48,401 bases of DNA, taken from Planctomycetota bacterium (GTDB taxonomy: Bacteria; Planctomycetota; UBA8108; JACQVS01). The DNA is taken from assembly GCA_016209605.1 (NCBI GenBank), contig JACQVS010000100.1:1-48401 (forward strand). The letters run 5' to 3'. The stretch's first letter is position 1; each line of letters starts with the position of its first letter. A program made the position numbers and the translations under genes. Shown here one piece after another: positions 34,266 through 43,439 of this stretch. The notes under the pieces were generated by a model. It was not told where the DNA came from. It made no database searches and worked only from the letters and a program-made list of their open reading frames with translations.

Positions 34266-36945
34266 TGTTCATCTCAAAACAAGCGCCGACATAAGGGCGC
34301 AGTATCTCCTCAATCAATGGATGACAGGTAAAATAGAGGACTTGACGCTTCTTTGACAGAGCGGCGATGGCCTCAGCCGCGCGGCGGGCACGGTTCTGGT
34401 CGAAATTGACCAGGATGTCATCCAGGATGATGGGAAGGGGCTCGCCGCTGTCTCGAGTTTCGAGATGGCCAAAACGCAACGACAGGTAGAGCTGCTCGGT
34501 GGCGCCGCGGCTGAGCTTGTCGTGGGACTTGATCGCATCCCCGGTCGCGATGACGACGAGATCGTTGCCCTCCAGTTGCTTCTGGATACGATGGTACCGT
34601 CCTCCAGTGATCATCTCGAAGTATCTCGACGCCGCCTGGATGACCGCGGGCTGGCTCTCCTCCTCGAATTTCTTGCGGGCGCGTTCAAGAAGTTCGTGAG
34701 CAATAGCGGCGCGGGCCCAATCAGCAGCCAGGCGCTGGATTTCGGCCTTCAGGTTTTCAACTTTTAGCGCCAAATCAGCCACTTCCTGGGATGATGCGAG
34801 GCGGTCTATATCCGCTTTCAGTTCGCCTCGGCGGTATCTTAGCCCCCCATCTTCTTTTTCAATTTCAACCAGACGCTCTTCCAGATTGGGCGGTTCTTCC
34901 GCTAACTCCTCCCGCAACGATTTGAATCGTTCACCGTTCAGCTCTTTGTCGATTCCATCGATCTGATTCAAAGTTTGATCCCTTTGACCCTGGAGGGTAT
35001 CGCGCGTATGCTTGTCCGTTTTAGCTTCCTCCCACTCACTGATAAGCTCTTCGGTCATTTTGGGAAGCGCCGAGGTTGCCGGGACCGCCCGGCAAAGCGT
35101 TTCAAGGATTTTTCGTGCGCTGGACTCGAGTTTGTTCAGGTTCTCATTATCCTTGGATAAATCCTCACCCAGCTTCTCGCGTTCTCCGAGCAACCGCTGG
35201 CCTTCTTTAAGAAGCGCAAGCACATCTCGGGTTCCACGGGGGGTCAGGGTCTCCGGGAAATCCCGGGCGCGAAGCCACTGCTTCCAGGCTTCTTCCACCT
35301 TTTTTAAATCTGCTGCCTTTTCTCCCCGATTTTTCTCAGCGTTCTTGAGCTCTTCTTCAAGGTCCAGGTGCTGCGTTCGAAGTCCAGCAGCTCTCTCCGC
35401 AACCGTCACGGCATCATTAAAACGGTCGTCGAGGAGAGAGGAGCTGTCGAGATCGGAATGGTTAATTTCAAGATTTCCCATCAGGAGAGCCATCTCGCCA
35501 TCGAGCCCCTTAATTCTTTCCCTCAACATGACGTCGCTTTCCGGCTCCGAGGTCCTGCGGCCGAAGAGTGACAAGGCGATGAGCCCCACACCTGCAATCA
35601 GCATGGCAACGCCTGCTCCCGTAAGTCCGGGCAATGCAGACAAGTAGCCGGTTGCACCAAGCAAGATGCCGAGAACGATCAATCCGATCCCCGGCGCCAG
35701 GAAAAGACGGCGAGCGGCACTTCTCGCGGTGACCAGCTTCAGATCAAGGTCCCTCATCTCGCCGCGTAATTTCTCTCGCTGACCGTTCTTTTCTTTCAAA
35801 TCGCGCCAGGAATTCCGGCGCTCTTTTGCCGCCTCGAGGTCTGGGGCTCTCGTTTGAGGTTTCGGCAGTTTCTCGATATCCTCTCGGAGCCTGCGGAGAT
35901 CCGATTCCAATGTTTCTACATTTTCCCGGGCTTGATCCAGTTTATTTTCGTGCTGTCCCAGCTCGTCCTCAACGGCAACCGAGCGGTCGGCGGCATGCAC
36001 CTTATCCTCATCCCATCCTTTTGGGAGCATTTTGAGAATCTCGCCGATCTTCTCATTAACTCCCTTGATATTCTCTTCCTGCTTTGGCCTCGCTTCAAGC
36101 AACCGCCGCCATTCCGAAAGCCTGCTGCCGAGGTTGCGCAGATCGGTTTCGACCAGGAACCAGCGGGAATCCACTTCTACCTCTCCAAGCTCGTTTTCAA
36201 TCTCCTGAAGCCGATTTCGAGCTTTATCAATAGCTCCTTGTTTCTCCAGAAATTCCTTTTCCAACCGTAATTTTGAAAGTGCATTCTCCGTATTATCCAG
36301 TTCCCTGGTTTTTTCTTCGAAGGTTTCGACATCGCCCTGCTTCTGCCTCAATTCGCTGTTCCTTGACTCCAGATCGCCGAGTCGCTGATTGATCTTGGGC
36401 TTCTGACCACCCGGCTTGAAGAGTTCTTCACGCAATCCTTCCAGCTTTTTACGGGCCTGGTTAAAAGCTTGCGGATCGACGCCCGCGCCGGCGGCAAAAA
36501 GGGCATTGCTGACATCCGAGTTGTCAAGGTTGTCAAAGCTTTGCAGCTCGGCGAGGCTGAATCCATAGACGTTTCGGAACACACCCTCGGCAACGCCGCC
36601 CAGCAGGCGGTTTAGCTCGCTTTCAGGAATCGGCTCACCGCCGGCGACCAGAGCAACTTTGCCGCCACTCCGCCCCGGTTTGCGCTCAATGCGGATCTCT
36701 TTGCCGGTGCTCAGCGCGGTTCTGATTTGCCCGCAGCCGGCTTGCCCCTCTTCTAAATAGCGCCGCGTGGCTTTCTGCCGGGCATCCGGGAAGCCGAAGA
36801 GGATCTGGCGGATGAAGTCGAGCAGTGTGGACTTCCCGGCTTCGTTCTCGCCGAGGAAAAGATTCAATCCGGATGCAAGTCCATCAACCTCCTGGTCGCG
36901 GAAGATTCCGAACCGCTCGATATAAAATCCGGTAAAACGCATCAC
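34213..36945 (-). CDS. YhaN-like SMC/Rad50-type ATPase
   Basis: The 910-residue protein has a split ABC ATPase head. Walker A 'GENEAGKST' is at residues 32-40. The signature-like 'SRGATEQLYLSLRFG' and 'ILDDILVNFDQ' (Walker B/D-loop) are near the C-terminus, separated by long coiled coils. Two hydrophobic helices interrupt the coiled coil near residues 410-455 ('LFLAPGIGLIVLGILLG'), as in B. subtilis YhaN, so it may be membrane-associated. It overlaps the preceding YhaO-like gene as ATGA. The pair resembles SbcC-SbcD (Rad50-Mre11) and probably cleaves or processes DNA ends. Confidence 0.85.
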   Translation of the reverse strand: MMRFTGFYIERFGIFRDQEVDGLASGLNLFLGENEAGKSTLLDFIRQILFGFPDARQKATRRYLEEGQAGCGQIRTALSTGKEIRIERKPGRSGGKVALVAGGEPIPESELNRLLGGVAEGVFRNVYGFSLAELQSFDNLDNSDVSNALFAAGAGVDPQAFNQARKKLEGLREELFKPGGQKPKINQRLGDLESRNSELRQKQGDVETFEEKTRELDNTENALSKLRLEKEFLEKQGAIDKARNRLQEIENELGEVEVDSRWFLVETDLRNLGSRLSEWRRLLEARPKQEENIKGVNEKIGEILKMLPKGWDEDKVHAADRSVAVEDELGQHENKLDQARENVETLESDLRRLREDIEKLPKPQTRAPDLEAAKERRNSWRDLKEKNGQREKLRGEMRDLDLKLVTARSAARRLFLAPGIGLIVLGILLGATGYLSALPGLTGAGVAMLIAGVGLIALSLFGRRTSEPESDVMLRERIKGLDGEMALLMGNLEINHSDLDSSSLLDDRFNDAVTVAERAAGLRTQHLDLEEELKNAEKNRGEKAADLKKVEEAWKQWLRARDFPETLTPRGTRDVLALLKEGQRLLGEREKLGEDLSKDNENLNKLESSARKILETLCRAVPATSALPKMTEELISEWEEAKTDKHTRDTLQGQRDQTLNQIDGIDKELNGERFKSLREELAEEPPNLEERLVEIEKEDGGLRYRRGELKADIDRLASSQEVADLALKVENLKAEIQRLAADWARAAIAHELLERARKKFEEESQPAVIQAASRYFEMITGGRYHRIQKQLEGNDLVVIATGDAIKSHDKLSRGATEQLYLSLRFGHLETRDSGEPLPIILDDILVNFDQNRARRAAEAIAALSKKRQVLYFTCHPLIEEILRPYVGACFEMNNGAIRKINRTTENIDSQ

Positions 36946-38213
36946 CCTTCCTCTTTTTCCACTGAATCTGCAAGCAGCATGGCGGCGTCATCGATCCATT
37001 CACGCAGTCTCTCCTCTGAGGGTTTTTCAAGGCACTTGGCGATTCGAGAATTTCCCCAAAGCTCGGCCAGCGGTCCATCTTGAGCGCGCAGCGGTTCCAG
37101 GCCTTGTTTCAACTCTTCCGCCAGATTCAGGGCGACGCCGAGCAGGTCGCGCTGGCCTTGCCGCTTGAAATCGATTTCCGCTCGAGTGCGCGGCTCGAGC
37201 CGCTCGACCCAGATAAACGGACTGGCCTTCGCGAATTTCACGCGGATTTGCTCGAGCAGATCATCACGGGTCGCTGCCTCGCGAAGCTTCGAGTTCAACC
37301 GCGTCCTTCCTGTCATCTCCAGGCGGCAAATCAAGCCCCGCCCGTCCGCCTCCTCGCCGGCTTGAAAGATGGCCTCCTCAATCCCGGCCAGCGCGGCGTC
37401 AACAGTTTTTGCGCCGCTGATATCCACCGGCAGCTCCGCCCAGCGGATAACGTCCAGCGGGGCGAACTCGACATGGCAGTTTCGATCCGCTCCCACCGTC
37501 ACGACGCAAGCCCCCTTGGGGCCAGTCTCGCGGACGCTGCGCGCCTGGAGGCAGCCGGGATAGACGACGCACGCCGTTTCTCCCGCTTCGGTCAGCCTTT
37601 TGAACTCATGGACGTGGCCGAGCGCCCAGTAATTGAAGCCGGATCGACGCAGCTCCTCAAGAACGCATGGAGCGTAGTTATCGTAGCCTGTAATGCCGCC
37701 GACATTGCCATGGAGAAGCGCAATGTTGAAGTCAGCCTCCGGATCTGGCTTCAACCTGGACGCCAGGTTTTCTTGCTCATCAGGACGCTGGAAACTGATG
37801 CCGCTTACCGCCACGCGGCATCCCTTGGCCTCGAATGGATCAGCCCGCAAGCTCCGGCGGTCTTTGAAAGTGTGCACGCCTTCAGGCCAATCGAGCAAAG
37901 ACCCGCCGCTCTTCAGAGGGTCGTGATTGCCGTGGATGACGAAGCTCCGGATGCCCTTTTCCGCAAGCTCTTTCAGCCCGTCGCGAAACCGGAGCTGCGC
38001 GCGCAGGCTGCGCTCATCGGCGTCGTAGATGTCGCCGGCGAGGACGATGAAGTCCGCCTCGCGCTCGCGGCAGAGGTCGCAGAGATTATCGAAAGCGCGG
38101 AAGCTCGCCTCGCGAAGCGAAGCGGCGATCTCCTCCGGTATCCGGCCCGCCATGCCCTGGAAAGGAGCATCGAGGTGCAGGTCGGCGGCATGGATGAAGG
38201 TGAAGGCTTTCAT
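36942..38213 (-). CDS. YhaO/SbcD-like calcineurin-fold nuclease
   Basis: The 423-residue protein has the metallophosphoesterase motifs of Mre11/SbcD: 'HAADLHLD' (residue ~8), 'AGDIYD' (~59), 'GNHD' (~95), 'LLHGNVG' (~168) and 'ALGHVHEF' (~197). These would bind two metals for DNA end cleavage. The C-terminal ~150 residues are helical, and probably contact the ATPase. It starts 3 bp after brxL and ends overlapping the yhaN-like gene, so the nuclease pair is built into the BREX operon. Confidence 0.87.
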   Translation of the reverse strand: MKAFTFIHAADLHLDAPFQGMAGRIPEEIAASLREASFRAFDNLCDLCREREADFIVLAGDIYDADERSLRAQLRFRDGLKELAEKGIRSFVIHGNHDPLKSGGSLLDWPEGVHTFKDRRSLRADPFEAKGCRVAVSGISFQRPDEQENLASRLKPDPEADFNIALLHGNVGGITGYDNYAPCVLEELRRSGFNYWALGHVHEFKRLTEAGETACVVYPGCLQARSVRETGPKGACVVTVGADRNCHVEFAPLDVIRWAELPVDISGAKTVDAALAGIEEAIFQAGEEADGRGLICRLEMTGRTRLNSKLREAATRDDLLEQIRVKFAKASPFIWVERLEPRTRAEIDFKRQGQRDLLGVALNLAEELKQGLEPLRAQDGPLAELWGNSRIAKCLEKPSEERLREWIDDAAMLLADSVEKEEG

Positions 38214-38216
38214 GGA

Positions 38217-40265
38217 TCACTCCAGCATGGCTTTGAGAACCGCGTCCGCCGCATCGCTGTAGAACTCGATATTGATCTTCGTCCAGACTTCATCGGGCAG
38301 ATCGTTGAGCTGCCGGCGGGCATTGACCGGGACGAGCAGCGTCGTCGCCTGCTTCTCGAGCGCCGCCTCGGCGACTTGAATGGCGCTGGGAACGGAATCC
38401 ATCGAGCCGCCGAGGTTGATGGCCCCCACGGCGATGAGGCCGCCGCGGGTGCTTCGCCCGAGCAAGACGCTGGTCAGGGCGATGAGGACGGGAAGTCCCA
38501 GCCCCGCGCCCGAGCGGTCGTTATCCATGGCCCGCATCTGAACGGAAAACTCGTGCTCTCGAGGCTCCCGGTCTCCCACCAGCTTCTTCGCCTGGCTGTA
38601 GAGGTTCTGCCCGGCCACCTTGACGCTCTCTTTCAGCCCGGGGGGCGCCGGCGTGTTGAGGATCTTGACGCCGCTCCCAGGACCGACGGTCACCTCGACG
38701 CGGTAGAGACTGGGGCTGGCCTCGGCGCTGCCGGGGCTGATGGCCCAGATCTGACCCGGGGGCAGGGGATCCTCTCCGATGGCCTCGTCGCTGTGGAGCT
38801 CGGGAGTGGCGACGAACTGCTCCACTCCCTCGACGCCGAGGGTGTAGCTGAAATGGGTGTTTCTGAACTCGCTCTTCAAGCATCGCTTTTGCTGCTCCTT
38901 GACCCGCCGCCGCGATTCCAGGGCCACCCGCGCGATCTTCTCGAGGACCTCATCCGGCACGGGCATCTCGGGATTCGGGAAAAGAAGCTTCGCCAAGCCG
39001 CTGATGGTCTTGTTGACCGCCTCGATATCGCGCCCGCTCAGCGCGCCGCCGAAAAACACGCGCTCTTGAGTCACGGCAACGCGCCTCCCGATCCGAAGCC
39101 GGTTCCAGCACTCGCTCAGGAAATCGCTCACCAGGCCGAAGTGACTGGTCAGATGGTCGCCGGCATTGAACTTGGGAAAGTCCCATCCCGGGATGTAGGC
39201 GTGGATGCGGTCCATGAAGGCGGTGTCGTTCCGCATCTCCTGCGGCAGTGGCGAGAGGAGATGTCCGGCGCGCTGCTGCTGCTCGACGTCGAGCTCGAAG
39301 TTCCCGACCATGACGATGCAGCCATCCGCTCGGATGCTGTCCTTGCCGCGGCTGAACTCGCCGGAGGCCATGTAGCCCTTCATGATGTTGACGCCATCTT
39401 TCTGGTCAAACGAGACGCCGGAGATTTCATCGAAGCAGACGACATCGTAATGGCATACCAGACCGCGCTGCCCGCTGGCGTTGTTCACGAACATCTTCGC
39501 GACCGTGGCCTTGCCTCCAGAAATCAGGTGCGAATAAGGAGAGATTTGCTGGAAGAGGTGGCTCTTCCCCGTCCCCCGCGGCCCGAGCTCGACAAGGTTA
39601 TAGTTGCGCTCGACGAAAGGGACCATGCGAAGGAGGACCGCCCACTTGGCGCGCTCGGAGAGAGCCGCCGCCTCAAGGCCAATGGATCGGATGAGGAGGT
39701 CCCGCCACTCCTCGAAGCCGAACGCTTTGCGCGCCTCCTTCAGAGCGGTCAAGACGTCCTGCTTCGAGAGCTGGATGGGCCGGATCGCTTCGATGGCGAA
39801 CGGCCGGCCGTTTTGCTGCTGGGCGATGATGGCGTCATAAGCTAGGGTCACCTCGGCGTAGAACCCGTCGGTGAGCATGCGCTCGTGCTCCCGCACCATC
39901 TCATCCCGGAGCCTCACATCTTTCAGGCACAAGCTCGGCAGCTCGGCCACGTAGCAGTCGTTCCGCGCATCGAGACGCGCCTTGACGATGTCGATCAGCT
40001 TGACCGATCCTTCTTCCCGCGCCTTGGCCTTGAAGAGCTCCTCTTCGCCGGTGCGAACCGTGCGGTCCTTGAGCTGCCGCTCGACGATCTCAAGTCCTTC
40101 GGCGATCTCCCGCTCGTCGGTGGTGGCGCAGTAGCGCCCGAGGAGAAATTCGACGACATAGGTTGGAACGGGATATTGTTTCGAATACTTGCGGACGAGG
40201 TCCTTGCGGACCAGGTAGCCCTCGAATACGGTTGCAGCCAGCCTATCAAGTTGATCGAGTTCCAT
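38217..40265 (-). CDS. brxL: BREX system protein BrxL (AAA+ with Lon-like C-terminus)
   Basis: The 682-residue protein matches BrxL. The N-terminal domain 'LDQLDRLAATVFEGYLVRKDL' is typical. Walker A is 'GPRGTGKS' (228-235), Walker B 'VVCFDE' (275-280). The C-terminal domain resembles Lon protease ('DNDRSGAGLGLPVLIAL'), carrying the Ser position but not the Lys: where Lon has GGLKEK this has 'GGSMDS', as in BrxL relatives. BrxL acts as a DNA-bound ring in phage defence rather than a classical protease. It follows pglZ by 6 bp. Confidence 0.93.
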   Translation of the reverse strand: MELDQLDRLAATVFEGYLVRKDLVRKYSKQYPVPTYVVEFLLGRYCATTDEREIAEGLEIVERQLKDRTVRTGEEELFKAKAREEGSVKLIDIVKARLDARNDCYVAELPSLCLKDVRLRDEMVREHERMLTDGFYAEVTLAYDAIIAQQQNGRPFAIEAIRPIQLSKQDVLTALKEARKAFGFEEWRDLLIRSIGLEAAALSERAKWAVLLRMVPFVERNYNLVELGPRGTGKSHLFQQISPYSHLISGGKATVAKMFVNNASGQRGLVCHYDVVCFDEISGVSFDQKDGVNIMKGYMASGEFSRGKDSIRADGCIVMVGNFELDVEQQQRAGHLLSPLPQEMRNDTAFMDRIHAYIPGWDFPKFNAGDHLTSHFGLVSDFLSECWNRLRIGRRVAVTQERVFFGGALSGRDIEAVNKTISGLAKLLFPNPEMPVPDEVLEKIARVALESRRRVKEQQKRCLKSEFRNTHFSYTLGVEGVEQFVATPELHSDEAIGEDPLPPGQIWAISPGSAEASPSLYRVEVTVGPGSGVKILNTPAPPGLKESVKVAGQNLYSQAKKLVGDREPREHEFSVQMRAMDNDRSGAGLGLPVLIALTSVLLGRSTRGGLIAVGAINLGGSMDSVPSAIQVAEAALEKQATTLLVPVNARRQLNDLPDEVWTKINIEFYSDAADAVLKAMLE

Positions 40266-40271
40266 GGTTTA

Positions 40272-42641
40272 TTAAACTTCTCCGCCCAAGATGGTTGGCC
40301 GGGTCGCGACGATCTGCCCCTCGCCGTCCAGAACGACGATCACCGCCGCCTGGCCCGCGAGATCTTCTTCCTTGACGATGACGCTCGCCCTCCCCTCGCC
40401 GTCCGCCGGTTTCGCCGCGGCGATGACGCTCGACTGGGGGTCGCCGGCTTTACGGCGGATGTCGATCTGGAGCCCTGGAACCGCCGGCTCAAGGGCGACG
40501 CGGCAGCGCAGGCGAATCCATTGGATGTCCTTTATCCGGAACCCCCTCGGCGCCTTCGCCGCGCCGCGCGAGACCCTGAGGTCGAGGAGCAGGCACTCTT
40601 GAAGGCTCGCGCCCCCGTGCGCGTAGGAGTGGCCTCTGGAGAAGCAGGTGCATCCAGGAGCCGCGGCAAACTCTTCCGCCGCATTCCAGTGCCAGGGAAA
40701 TCTGGGGACCCCGACGCGGGAATTCCCCTTGACGAGCGCGCAGCGCGACCAGCGGCACTCGAGGAGATGACCGGGCAGATGACAGGCCGGCAGCCCCCCG
40801 GGCATGAGCAGCCAGCCGTGGTCCGTCACCACCCGGACAGCATTCCAGCCGGCCTCCGCGAGCCCGGTGACGCGCTCGATGAGGCGCTCCATGGTGTCAT
40901 CGAGAATGCGGGCGAGATCCTCATTCAGGTCGTGGCCGCGCCGATCGATGCCATCGAACTCGGTCCACGCCATGGCACCCTGCGCTCCGGGATCCCCCCG
41001 CTCATCCGCCTCCAGAAAGGCGTAACCAAGCTCCCTGAGCATGCGGCGGAACCGGTCGGTGGTGAGGTGCTCCCCCGAAGCCGCGAGCGCCGGCACGAAG
41101 TCCTCGGAGATGGCTCCCCCGGTGACGGCCTCAGCGACGGGAGAAACGGCGGGCTTCGCGGTGGCCGTAACGGTCGGCAGCGCCGCCCAGCGAAGGGATT
41201 CCGCAACCAGGATGCCCCGCTCCTCCAGCGCCGCGGCGAGGCGCCGGCCCAGGTCGAAGCGGAGTCCATCGACAAAAAGGATGCATTCGCATTCTCCAAC
41301 TTCCACCGCCGGGAGGCCGGCTTTTCCTGGAAGAGGGCTCTCCGCCATCCGACTCTGGAAAAGCTCGCAGGCGGCGCTGAGCCAGGGAAGGTAAACGGAA
41401 CGGATGGCGATGCCGGCGGCGCGGGCATCGTCCGCCGAGCGGACGCTTGCCATGGCGCGGATCGCCGCATCATCCACAAGGTATGCCTCGCTGGCGTAAA
41501 CTTTCGCCATCTCGCCGGGAGAATCCCCTCCCAGGGGAGCCGCGGTCTTTTCAGCAAGGATCGCGATAAACTCAAGCGCTTTGGCCAGCGGGCTGCGGCC
41601 CAGTTTCGCCCACACCCACTTCCTCCTCTGGCCATGCTCGCGTTCGAAATCGGCGATGCGGTTTCGCCCCTCCGCTTCCGCGACGTCAGTCAGTTGAAGG
41701 AGAGCGTCGCGCAGGCGGTCCTCTTCGGCCTGGTTCTCGCCCGGCCAGGCATCCTTTTCGAAGATCATCTCCTGAGGCTTCGACCGGTCGAGAAGGTCCG
41801 GAATTCCCGCGTAGAGCCCGGGGGCCTCTGCATAGCGTTCCCAGAGATCCCGCCACGGCTTTTCAGCTCGCATACCGAGCTTCTGGCCGGCGGACAGCTC
41901 GCCGTCCTTTTCCGGGTCGAAGCCGTAATTGGAGCGGCAGCGGGACCTGAAGGCGCGCCAGGTCTCCTCGCTCCAGTTTTTCCGGATGCTCCGCGGATCG
42001 TCCATCCACCGGAGGAGATCGCGAGCGGGATCGCCGATCAGGAGCCGGTCGAAATCATCGGCCTCAAGCCTGCGGCCACGGAGTTCCGAGAGGGGAACCT
42101 CGGCAAGCTTCGGAAGGGCGCCCAGGAGGGCTTCCCGGGTTCGGGCATCCTTGGCCACGTCAAGGCCGAGCGCGTCGCCCGAGACGAGAAAAGCCTCGAC
42201 GGTCCAGTCTTTCCCGTTCCGCTGCGTCCACACGGCGCCCCGGTACTGGAGCTCGACGAGCGGCTGGAGAGTCTTCGGGCAGTCCGCCGCGGCGCGCAGC
42301 GTCTGGCGGCTGACCCCGGGCAAGTAGACGACTGGAACCGCCTCTTTCGGGAGGCGCGGCACCTCGAGCGGATTTTCAAGAACCTGCGCGACGGCGCACT
42401 TGATCCAGATCGCCGGACCCGTGCGCCGGGCGGGATCGTACGGACCGAGGACCAGGAACTGCGGCAGGCGCGCGAGGAGGAGCGGAAGGAACGGCTTCCA
42501 CTCGGACGCCGCATCGGTCCACAGGATCGCCGCCGGGCGCTCCGCCTCATCCGGCGCGGAAGAAGCCGCGCGCAAGAGCGAGGCCTCGAGCGCTTCGAGG
42601 AAAGTCAATGGGGCTGAAGATTCAATTTTTTTGAGTTTCAA
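40272..42641 (-). CDS. pglZ: BREX phosphatase-domain protein PglZ (type B)
   Basis: The 789-residue protein belongs to the PglZ family with an alkaline-phosphatase-like core. Metal/active-site segments are 'ILFVDGLRFDLGRRLA' (~residue 453) followed by 'RWAALPTVTATAKPA', and 'VVTDHGWLLMPGG' (~601). These match the type B form found in type 1 BREX. PglZ is essential for BREX defence and methylation in studied systems, probably binding PglX. Here its PglX partner is missing. It begins 18 bp after the chimeric ORF. Confidence 0.9.
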   Translation of the reverse strand: MKLKKIESSAPLTFLEALEASLLRAASSAPDEAERPAAILWTDAASEWKPFLPLLLARLPQFLVLGPYDPARRTGPAIWIKCAVAQVLENPLEVPRLPKEAVPVVYLPGVSRQTLRAAADCPKTLQPLVELQYRGAVWTQRNGKDWTVEAFLVSGDALGLDVAKDARTREALLGALPKLAEVPLSELRGRRLEADDFDRLLIGDPARDLLRWMDDPRSIRKNWSEETWRAFRSRCRSNYGFDPEKDGELSAGQKLGMRAEKPWRDLWERYAEAPGLYAGIPDLLDRSKPQEMIFEKDAWPGENQAEEDRLRDALLQLTDVAEAEGRNRIADFEREHGQRRKWVWAKLGRSPLAKALEFIAILAEKTAAPLGGDSPGEMAKVYASEAYLVDDAAIRAMASVRSADDARAAGIAIRSVYLPWLSAACELFQSRMAESPLPGKAGLPAVEVGECECILFVDGLRFDLGRRLAAALEERGILVAESLRWAALPTVTATAKPAVSPVAEAVTGGAISEDFVPALAASGEHLTTDRFRRMLRELGYAFLEADERGDPGAQGAMAWTEFDGIDRRGHDLNEDLARILDDTMERLIERVTGLAEAGWNAVRVVTDHGWLLMPGGLPACHLPGHLLECRWSRCALVKGNSRVGVPRFPWHWNAAEEFAAAPGCTCFSRGHSYAHGGASLQECLLLDLRVSRGAAKAPRGFRIKDIQWIRLRCRVALEPAVPGLQIDIRRKAGDPQSSVIAAAKPADGEGRASVIVKEEDLAGQAAVIVVLDGEGQIVATRPTILGGEV

Positions 42642-42659
42642 AAACCATTAAACCTCAAC

Positions 42660-43433
42660 TCAAGAACCGGGATCCGCCGGCTGCGTTTCCAATCTTGATG
42701 ATTGCGGGCCGGCCGCGAAGATCGTCAGCAAGAGTTCGGTGTCGTCAATCAACCGGTAAATGGGCTTTTTCCCAGAAAGCTTCTCGCTTTCATCGAGGAT
42801 GATCGGCACCCCCTCGCCGCGCTTTTCCATGAAGTACGCCCGGTGATCATTACCCGCCGAATCCGCCACCGGGCATTCGGAGAGAAGCCGCGTCACCAGC
42901 TCATTGCGGGTGGCCTGGCGGAGCGGCATGTTTTCCACGGTCACCGTGTTTGGAGGCGCTCCCGGCGAATAAAGCTCGAAGCGGTCGTCGAAGATGAATA
43001 GCCGGATCTCCGGGGCGTGGATCGAGTAGTCCCGGTGGGCGACGGCGTTGACCACGGCCTCAAAGACCGCCCGCTCGCTGAACTGCGGCGTCTCCACGCG
43101 GGCGGGGGCCTTGATCGCCGAGACCTTCTGGTTCCGCCGCACGAACACCATGGCCTGGCGGCCGGTGGCCCGGTCGCGCTCGTCGCCGAGGGCGCGGCCG
43201 TGGGCGCGCAGGCGATTCCTCAAGGCGCGTTCCGCCTCGCCCATGTGCCGGAAGGGCTCGGCAGCCGGGACGGCCTGAGCCTCGAGAGCGGCGCGGGCGG
43301 CCGCTTCAGCGACAGCTCGCGCCTCGAGCGTGGTCTTCTCAAGCAGCTTCCGCGCCCCCGAGCCAAGGGGCTTGGGCTCGATGCGAATCCTGTCCCTGTG
43401 CAATTGAACTTGCTTTTCTACCATCCGCGTCAT
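42660..43433 (-). CDS. Chimeric ORF: PglX-type N-terminus fused to COG2865 regulator C-terminus (deletion scar)
   Basis: The 257-residue ORF sits exactly where pglX belongs. Residues ~1-93 ('LLEKTTLEARAVAEAAARAA', 'ERALRNRLRAHGRALGDERD') look like the N-terminus of a PglX-type adenine methyltransferase, stopping where that family would continue into its 'AYEHWHRMLF' region. From ~94 on ('VFVRRNQKVSA', 'SERAVFEAVVNAVAHRDYSI', 'FDDRFELYSPGAPPNTVTVE') it is the C-terminal HATPase_c_4 domain of COG2865/AlbA-type regulators; their AlbA_2 DNA-binding domain is missing. No methyltransferase motif (NPPY) is present. The join near 43,155 is in frame. The parent order was probably brxC-pglX-COG2865-pglZ. 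The PglX match is from memory of family sequences. Confidence 0.65.
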   Translation of the reverse strand: MTRMVEKQVQLHRDRIRIEPKPLGSGARKLLEKTTLEARAVAEAAARAALEAQAVPAAEPFRHMGEAERALRNRLRAHGRALGDERDRATGRQAMVFVRRNQKVSAIKAPARVETPQFSERAVFEAVVNAVAHRDYSIHAPEIRLFIFDDRFELYSPGAPPNTVTVENMPLRQATRNELVTRLLSECPVADSAGNDHRAYFMEKRGEGVPIILDESEKLSGKKPIYRLIDDTELLLTIFAAGPQSSRLETQPADPGS

Positions 43434-43439
43434 GCCTCG

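Noticed and set aside
37080..39845. A 921-codon open frame on the plus strand across brxL and the YhaO-like gene
   Set aside because: It is antisense to two well-recognised proteins and its translation shows no domain; GC-rich third positions keep such shadow frames open.
39885..42617. A 910-codon plus-strand frame opposite pglZ
   Set aside because: Mirror of pglZ codon use; no recognisable sequence pattern and no ribosome site.
42660..43433. PAPS reductase or other known PglX substitute (as in type 4 BREX)
   Set aside because: The ORF lacks any such motif; its C-terminus is clearly of the COG2865 HATPase_c_4 type.
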